A DNA stretch of 47,964 nucleotides from Rhodanobacteraceae bacterium (GTDB taxonomy: Bacteria; Pseudomonadota; Gammaproteobacteria; Xanthomonadales; Xanthomonadaceae), in contig JACKOX010000024.1 of the NCBI GenBank assembly GCA_024233975.1, positions 1-47,964 of the forward strand. The letters run 5' to 3'. The notes below the pieces were generated by a model, which saw nothing but the letters and a program-made list of their open reading frames with translations, searched no databases and was not told the origin of the DNA. Each line of letters opens with the position of its first letter. Positions within the stretch are counted from its first letter, which is position 1. Positions 42,915-47,964 of the stretch are shown here, one piece after another. Both the position numbers and the translations under genes were made by a program.

Positions 42915-43026
42915 CGTCATCCCCGCGAAGGCGGGGATCCAGCTCCTTGGCGGACTCTCAGTATTGAAGTCACTGGGTTCCCGCTTGCTCAGCATTCGCT
43001 GAGTTGAAGCGTTCGCGGGAATGACG
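42915..43026. repeat. 112-bp inverted-repeat element with near-perfect 15-bp ends (MITE-like)
   Basis: The ends CGTCATCCCCGCGAA and TTCGCGGGAATGACG are inverted copies matching 14 of 15. The left end forms its own hairpin TCCCCGC-GAAG-GCGGGGA (42920-42937), and a partner CTGGGTTCCCGC lies inside near 42973. Such GTCAT-YCCCGC elements are scattered in intergenic gaps of many proteobacteria. No coding capacity is visible. Confidence 0.7.
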
Positions 43027-43117
43027 ATGATTGCAGCCTTGCGGCGTTGGCCAAAGCCATCAGCAGCATGAATCGCGCTCCAAGATTTTCCACCGATCAC
43101 CGATCACCGCTCTCAAA

Positions 43118-43690
43118 TCAATGCAGGCTGTGACCGGTGCCGTCACCGGCGCGGTTGCTGTCGCTGTAGAGCAGCAGGGCGGCGACGCGGACGAATTCCT
43201 CGATTTCGGTCAGCGATTCCTCGTCGACGTCGTCCTCGTCTTCATCGAGCTCGGTGGCGGCGATGCCGGCGAGGTCGTTCAGCGCTTCGGATGCCTCGTC
43301 GCTGAGATCCGGCTCGCCGCCGGCGCTGAGGCCGAAGCCGCCAAGGAAGCCGCGACACCAGGCGAGGACGGCTTCGGCGCGCGCCGCCATGTCCTTCTGC
43401 GGCGGCAGCAGCAGTTCAAAACCGTAGTCGGGATCGTTGAGCTGCTGTTCGCTGCACAGGTACAGGCGATCCATCGCGGATTCCGGCAACAGCGCGGCCT
43501 GGCCGGGATCCAGCGCCAGCTGGCGCAGCCAGTCGCGACGCTGCACCACGCCGCCGCCACAAAGCAGCCCGCACAGCGAACCATGCAGCTCGGCGGCGTC
43601 CACGCCGAGGCCCATGGCGTCGACATCGTTCTGGATCTGGTCGTGGTCGGGCAGTGCCACCGTCTGCATGCGTGTATCCGGCATCGTCAT
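43118..43690 (-). CDS. YgfB/YecA family (UPF0149) protein
   Basis: This 190-residue acidic protein has the UPF0149 pattern: ELHGSLCGLLCGGG near the start (AELHGSLCG motif), VLAWCRGFLGGFGLS, and an acidic segment ATELDEDEDDVDEESLTEIE ending with EFVRVAALLLYSD. The family usually lies upstream of pepP; its molecular role is poorly known. The start is uncertain among Met codons at 43690, 43684 and 43669, none with a strong ribosome site. Confidence 0.88.
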   Translation of the reverse strand: MTMPDTRMQTVALPDHDQIQNDVDAMGLGVDAAELHGSLCGLLCGGGVVQRRDWLRQLALDPGQAALLPESAMDRLYLCSEQQLNDPDYGFELLLPPQKDMAARAEAVLAWCRGFLGGFGLSAGGEPDLSDEASEALNDLAGIAATELDEDEDDVDEESLTEIEEFVRVAALLLYSDSNRAGDGTGHSLH

Positions 43691-43744
43691 CGAATGTCGA
43701 AATGGTATCAGCACCGGCCCGGCACAGGCGCCGCGGGCGCAGGC

Positions 43745-43773
43745 TTGTTGCCCTCCGGGCAGGCACCTACACT
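43745..43773 (+). promoter_or_regulatory. Putative sigma-70 promoter of the large sensor gene
   Basis: TTGTTG (43745-43750) and TACACT (43768-43773) are 17 bases apart, 25 bases before the ATG at 43798. They lie in the 107-base divergent gap opposite the YgfB gene. Confidence 0.4.
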
Positions 43774-43797
43774 GCGACGACACCTGACCGGACGACC

Positions 43798-46700
43798 ATG
43801 CCGATGCAGCCAGCGACCCCGCCCGTCCCGCCGCTTGCGCCCTCGCGCGGGCGACGGACGATCATGGCGCTGCTGGTCCTGCTGTCATCGGCGCTGCTCG
43901 GCATGCCGGCGGCGGACGCCACCCGGCGCGAGCACGAGTTCCGTGCGCTCGGCAGCGATGACAGCCTGGCCAACCAGAACGTCGTCGGCCTGTTGCAGGA
44001 CGACCAGGGCTTCGTCTGGCTGGCGACCGACAACGCGCTGCAGCGTTACGACGGCCGCGGTTTTCGCGTGTTCCGCCATGATCCCGGCAATCCGGACAGC
44101 CTGCCGGCCGGGCGCCTGACCGCGCTTGCCGACGGACCCGACGGCAGCCTTTACGTTGGCAGCAGCACCCGCTTCGTCTACCGCTTCGACCTGGCCTCGG
44201 GGAAGTTCATCGCCCTGCAGCCATCCGCCAGTGGTCGCACGGCAGGACGCGGCGATCGCGTCCGTGCGCTGTTCTACCAGAGCGGGCGCGGCCTCTGGGT
44301 AGGCACGGATTCTGGCATCGACCTGGTCGATCCGGCCACCGACACGCGACAGGCGGTACTCCGCTTCGCCCTGCGTGACGATGGCGACATCCGTCATGTG
44401 CGCATGGCCTGGGACGGCGGACGCCGGCTGTATGCGGCCACCGACGAAGGCCTGTACCGCATCGACACGGCGACGCGCGTGGCCAGCCGCATCGTCGGCA
44501 TGGATGCCGCCTACAGCCTGCTGCTCGACCACCGTGGTCAGCTTTGGGCCGGCAGCGACGGCCAGCTCTACACGCTTTCCACCGACGATCTGGTGCCGCG
44601 CGCCATGCTCGATGCGCCGCTGGAGGGCGCGCCGCGGGTGCAGGCGATCACCGAGGACCCGCAGGGACGCATCTGGTTCGGGGCGGGTTCAAGCCTGCAC
44701 CGGATCGCGCAGAACGGCCGACATACCCGTCTGCCGTCGCTGTCACAGCCGCTGGGCGGCCTGCCCGACGCCAGCATCACGGGGCTGATGGTCGATCGCG
44801 CCGGCCTGATCTGGGTCTGCTCCAGCGGTGCCGGCGCATACACCGCACGCAGCTGGGGCGATGTCTTCAACTTCATCACCGACTCCTCGACGGTGGTTCA
44901 CGGCGGTAACAGCGTGCTGTCACTGGCGGACGCCGGAGACGACAGCATCTGGCTGGGCACCGCCAGCCTCGGATTGCGGCATTACCGCTTCGCCGACGAC
45001 AGCTTCACCGCGGGACTGGGAGCACCGGCCTCCGGCAGTGCCGCGCTGCCAGCGCAGGTATCGGTGACGGACATCGCCCACGCCAGCGACGGCAGCCTTT
45101 GGCTGTCCAGCGACGCGGGCCTGATCCAGCGGCTCGCCGATGGCCGCTATCGCTGGTATCCGCTCGACACTGGGCATCCACTGCCGCTGACCAGCATCGC
45201 CAGCGGCGACGATGGCGCGGTCTGGCTGGGCAGCGTCGAGGACGGCCTGCTGCGTTTCGATCCAGCCTCCGGCGAGGTGGTGCAGCGCTGGCGGACCGAG
45301 GACGACGACCTGACCAGCCTCAGCAGCAACCGCATCAACGCACTGCATCTGGACGCCGCGCAGCGTTTGTGGGTCGGCACCGAGGATGGCCTCAACCTGC
45401 TGCTGCCCAGCAGTGTGCAGGTACGGCAGTTGCGCCATGACCCCGCCGACGCCAACAGCCTCAGCGGCGATGTCATCACCAGCATCAGCGAAACCCGCGA
45501 CGGCAGCCTGTGGATCGGCAGTCCGCAGGGACTGGATCGTCTGCAGTTCCAGCCGGGCCAGAGTGCTCCCGGCATCGAACGCATGAAGGGAACCTCGTGG
45601 CTGGTTGGCAGCGGCGTGCTGGCGGCCCTGGAGGATCATGCCGGCCGGCTCTGGGTCAGCTCCGACAACGGCATCACCCGGCTGAACCGGGATGGCGATG
45701 GCAGCCATCGCTACCAGGAAGGTGACGGCCTGCAGGGCCTGGATTTCCACGCCGGAGCGGCGCTGGAACTGGACGATGGACGACTGCTGTTCGGCGGCAC
45801 CAACGGCATCAACCTGCTGCCCGCTGACTGGGCGGAAGAGGCCAGCTTCGACCCGCCGGTCGCACTGGTTTCAGCCTTCGCCGGCAACCGCCACGACGCC
45901 GTGCTGCCCCTGCTGCCACCGCAGAACCTGAGCTTCTCGCAATCCGATGGCGTCCTTCACCTCGCCTTCGCCGGACTCGACTACGACCATGCTTCCGAGC
46001 TGCGCTACCGTTATCGGCTGGTCGGCGTCGACGAGGACTGGGTCAATGCTGGGAACCAGCGCTTCGCCACCTACAGCAGCCTGCCTCCGGGCGACTATCG
46101 CTTCGAGGTAGGGGTGGGCGATGGCGACGGCCGCTGGTCGCGGCAGACGCTGTCGCTGCCCATCATCATCACCCCCAGCATCTGGAACAGCCGGCTGGCC
46201 TGGTTCGCCTACGCCCTGATCGGCACGTCATTGCTGCTGTGGTTCCTGCGCTCCCAGCACCTGCGCCGCCAGCGCCGCCAGGACCTGCTCAACCAGATCA
46301 GCGAACGCGAGGAACGACTGAAGCTCGCACTGTGGGGTTCCGGCGACGAATTCTGGGACTGGGACCTGCGCAAGAATTCGCTGTTCCGCATCGGTGCCGA
46401 CCAGCTGTTGGGCGAACACGCGGACCAGCGCCTGAGCACCGATGACTGGCGTGCCCGCGCCGTGCACCCCGACGACCTGCCCAAGGTGCAGCAGCGCATT
46501 CAGGCGCACATCCTCGGCGAAGCGGAGTTCTACGAATCCGAGCATCGCGTGCGCAACGCCGACGGCAACTACGTGTGGGTGCGCTCGCGCGGCAAGGTGG
46601 TGGCGCGGGATGAGGACGGCAATCCGCTGCGCATCGCCGGCACCGCATCCGACGTCTCGCTGACGCGTCGCGCGGAACGCGAACGGCGCATCGCCAGCGA

Positions 46701-47964
46701 GGTGCTTCGCAGCATGAGCGAAGCCGTGGCCGTGTTCGACCAGAGCTTCGATTTCGTCTCGGTGAACCCGGCTTTCTCGCGCATCACCGGCTACGAGGCC
46801 GATGAGGTCATCGGGCGCAACACCTCGCTGCTGGACAGCCCGCAGCATGGCGACGAGTTCTACCAGCGCACCCGCGAACTGCTGACCCAAACCGGCCACT
46901 GGCAGGGCGAGATGTGGCAGCGACGCAAGGACGGCGAGGAATTCCTCGGCTGGATCGAACTCAATGAAGTGCGCGACAGCCAGCACGAGCGCACCCACTT
47001 CGTCGCCGTGGTCAACGACATCACCGACAAGAAGCGCGCCGAGCAGGAGCTGCGCTACCTCGCCAACTACGACACGCTCACCGGCCTACCCAACCGCACC
47101 CTGCTGTCCGAACGCTTGGCCCGCGCCGTGGTGCGTGCAAGGCGGCAGGATGCCCGCGTGGCGGTGCTGTTCCTTGACCTCGACCGCTTCAAGGACGTCA
47201 ACGATTCGCTGGGCCACGCCGCCGGCGATCGCATCCTCAAGGCCGCCGCGGCACGCCTGCTGGCGACGGTGCGCGAGACCGATACCGTCGCCCGGCTCGG
47301 TGGCGACGAATTCACCGTGGTGCTGGAGGACATCGAGCATCCCGATGTCGCCGAACACGTGGCGCGCAAGATCATCGTGGCCTTCGGGCAACCGCTGGAA
47401 CTGGATGGCCGCAGCGAAGTGGTGATTTCGCCATCGGTCGGCATCAGCCTGTACCCGGACCATGGCCTGGTGCCCAGCGACCTGCTCAAGTTCGCCGACA
47501 CCGCCATGTACCAGGCCAAGGAGCACGGGCGGAACACCTTCCAGTTCTACACCGAGGCCATGGACGCCGAAGCGCGTCAGCGCGCGACGATGATCGCCGC
47601 GCTGCGCAAGGCACTGGAGCGGGGCGAGTTCCGCCTGGTCTACCAGCCGCGCATGTCACTGCGCGACGGCCGCATCACTGGTGTCGAAGCGCTACTGCGC
47701 TGGTACAGCGAGGACATCGGCGAGGTGCTGCCATCCACTTTCATCCCGCTGGCAGAGGAAACCGGGCTGATCCTGCCAATCGGCGAATGGGTGATGCGGG
47801 AAGCCTGCCTGACCCTGCGCCGCTGGCAGCAGAACGGGCTTACCGAACTGGGCATGGCCATCAATGTCTCGGTCGGCCAGTTCCTGCGCGGCGGCCTGCC
47901 GCAGGTGCTGGGCGGACTGATCAACGAACTGGGCATCAGCGCCGGCAAGGTCGAGCTGGAAGTC
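43798..47964 (+). CDS. Multidomain sensor: Reg_prop propeller, Y_Y_Y, PAS-PAS, GGDEF-EAL (3' end outside window)
   Basis: The frame is open for 1389 codons from ATG 43798 to the window edge. A signal peptide (IMALLVLLSSALLGMPAADA) precedes a periplasmic two-component-type propeller with at least twelve blades (LWVGTDSGIDLV-like WxGT/S repeats), and a Y_Y_Y domain (ELRYRYRLVGVDEDWVNAG). A membrane helix (about 798-820), two PAS domains (about 845-950 and 965-1075), a GGDEF domain (G1168-G-D-E-F, with I-site RETD five residues before) and an EAL domain starting E1297-A-L-L-R-W follow. Both c-di-GMP domains look catalytic as far as seen. It probably senses a periplasmic ligand and adjusts c-di-GMP. 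Confidence 0.93.
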   Translation, partial: MPMQPATPPVPPLAPSRGRRTIMALLVLLSSALLGMPAADATRREHEFRALGSDDSLANQNVVGLLQDDQGFVWLATDNALQRYDGRGFRVFRHDPGNPDSLPAGRLTALADGPDGSLYVGSSTRFVYRFDLASGKFIALQPSASGRTAGRGDRVRALFYQSGRGLWVGTDSGIDLVDPATDTRQAVLRFALRDDGDIRHVRMAWDGGRRLYAATDEGLYRIDTATRVASRIVGMDAAYSLLLDHRGQLWAGSDGQLYTLSTDDLVPRAMLDAPLEGAPRVQAITEDPQGRIWFGAGSSLHRIAQNGRHTRLPSLSQPLGGLPDASITGLMVDRAGLIWVCSSGAGAYTARSWGDVFNFITDSSTVVHGGNSVLSLADAGDDSIWLGTASLGLRHYRFADDSFTAGLGAPASGSAALPAQVSVTDIAHASDGSLWLSSDAGLIQRLADGRYRWYPLDTGHPLPLTSIASGDDGAVWLGSVEDGLLRFDPASGEVVQRWRTEDDDLTSLSSNRINALHLDAAQRLWVGTEDGLNLLLPSSVQVRQLRHDPADANSLSGDVITSISETRDGSLWIGSPQGLDRLQFQPGQSAPGIERMKGTSWLVGSGVLAALEDHAGRLWVSSDNGITRLNRDGDGSHRYQEGDGLQGLDFHAGAALELDDGRLLFGGTNGINLLPADWAEEASFDPPVALVSAFAGNRHDAVLPLLPPQNLSFSQSDGVLHLAFAGLDYDHASELRYRYRLVGVDEDWVNAGNQRFATYSSLPPGDYRFEVGVGDGDGRWSRQTLSLPIIITPSIWNSRLAWFAYALIGTSLLLWFLRSQHLRRQRRQDLLNQISEREERLKLALWGSGDEFWDWDLRKNSLFRIGADQLLGEHADQRLSTDDWRARAVHPDDLPKVQQRIQAHILGEAEFYESEHRVRNADGNYVWVRSRGKVVARDEDGNPLRIAGTASDVSLTRRAERERRIASEVLRSMSEAVAVFDQSFDFVSVNPAFSRITGYEADEVIGRNTSLLDSPQHGDEFYQRTRELLTQTGHWQGEMWQRRKDGEEFLGWIELNEVRDSQHERTHFVAVVNDITDKKRAEQELRYLANYDTLTGLPNRTLLSERLARAVVRARRQDARVAVLFLDLDRFKDVNDSLGHAAGDRILKAAAARLLATVRETDTVARLGGDEFTVVLEDIEHPDVAEHVARKIIVAFGQPLELDGRSEVVISPSVGISLYPDHGLVPSDLLKFADTAMYQAKEHGRNTFQFYTEAMDAEARQRATMIAALRKALERGEFRLVYQPRMSLRDGRITGVEALLRWYSEDIGEVLPSTFIPLAEETGLILPIGEWVMREACLTLRRWQQNGLTELGMAINVSVGQFLRGGLPQVLGGLINELGISAGKVELEV

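Noticed and set aside
1..47964. tRNA, rRNA, prophage, transposase or riboswitch
   Set aside because: I looked for these signatures by eye on both strands and saw none.

Overview
The window is chromosomal DNA of a high-GC gammaproteobacterium, most likely of the Xanthomonadales/Lysobacterales (my inference). Support comes from the set of intact housekeeping genes (pilMNOPQ divergent from a class A PBP, gmk-rpoZ-spoT, yicC/rph, rdgB-hemW, gltA, a cysteine-free type B L31), an ECF sigma/Ser-Thr kinase pair, a CRP/Clp-type operator and several c-di-GMP proteins. Genes are tightly packed, with many 4-base ATGA overlaps and several GTG or TTG starts. No rRNA, tRNA, phage, insertion sequence or CRISPR array was seen.

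Layout. 1-6870 (minus): a MoxR/Bat operon, moxR - DUF58 - DUF4381 - batA - batB/C fusion - batD (cut by the window edge), for an envelope-associated AAA+/VWA machine. 7004-8134 (minus): a cyclic-nucleotide-binding domain fused to an EAL phosphodiesterase. 8272-13456 (minus): the type IV pilus alignment operon pilMNOPQ, closed by a clear terminator and divergent from mrcA (PBP1A, plus) across a 373-base control region holding an 18-bp perfect palindrome. 16424-20215: a nucleotidyltransferase-like protein, an ECF sigma factor and a convergent Ser/Thr kinase with C-terminal TPRs. 20363-24064 (minus): gltA, rpmE2, a nucleoside hydrolase and a methyltransferase.

24064-31260 (minus): recG (reading frame broken several times near its 3' end), ridA, a small zinc-ribbon membrane protein, spoT, rpoZ, gmk and yicC. 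31394-33963 (plus): rph, rdgB, hemW. 33994-37889 (plus): a perfect CRP/Clp-like operator followed by the overlapping set DUF1631 - PilZ - apbE. 38130-42818: two M24 peptidases, pepQ (plus) and pepP (minus), facing each other across a lower-GC patch of small orphan lipoprotein and membrane genes. 42819-43117 is a gene-free gap with a REP-like hairpin and a 112-bp inverted-repeat element. 43118-47964: a YgfB/UPF0149 protein (minus) and, divergently, a very large sensor with beta-propeller, Y_Y_Y, PAS-PAS, GGDEF and EAL domains that runs off the end.

Themes. Second-messenger signalling recurs: two EAL proteins, one GGDEF, one PilZ, a cNMP-binding domain, a CRP/Clp-type site and bifunctional SpoT. 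Type IV pili, which c-di-GMP often controls, lie in the same window. The points I would look at first are the damaged recG 3' end, the kinase-linked sigma factor whose region 2.2 lacks the usual acidic residues, the perfect CRP/Clp operator ahead of the DUF1631-PilZ-ApbE set, and the missing MIDAS aspartate in BatB.
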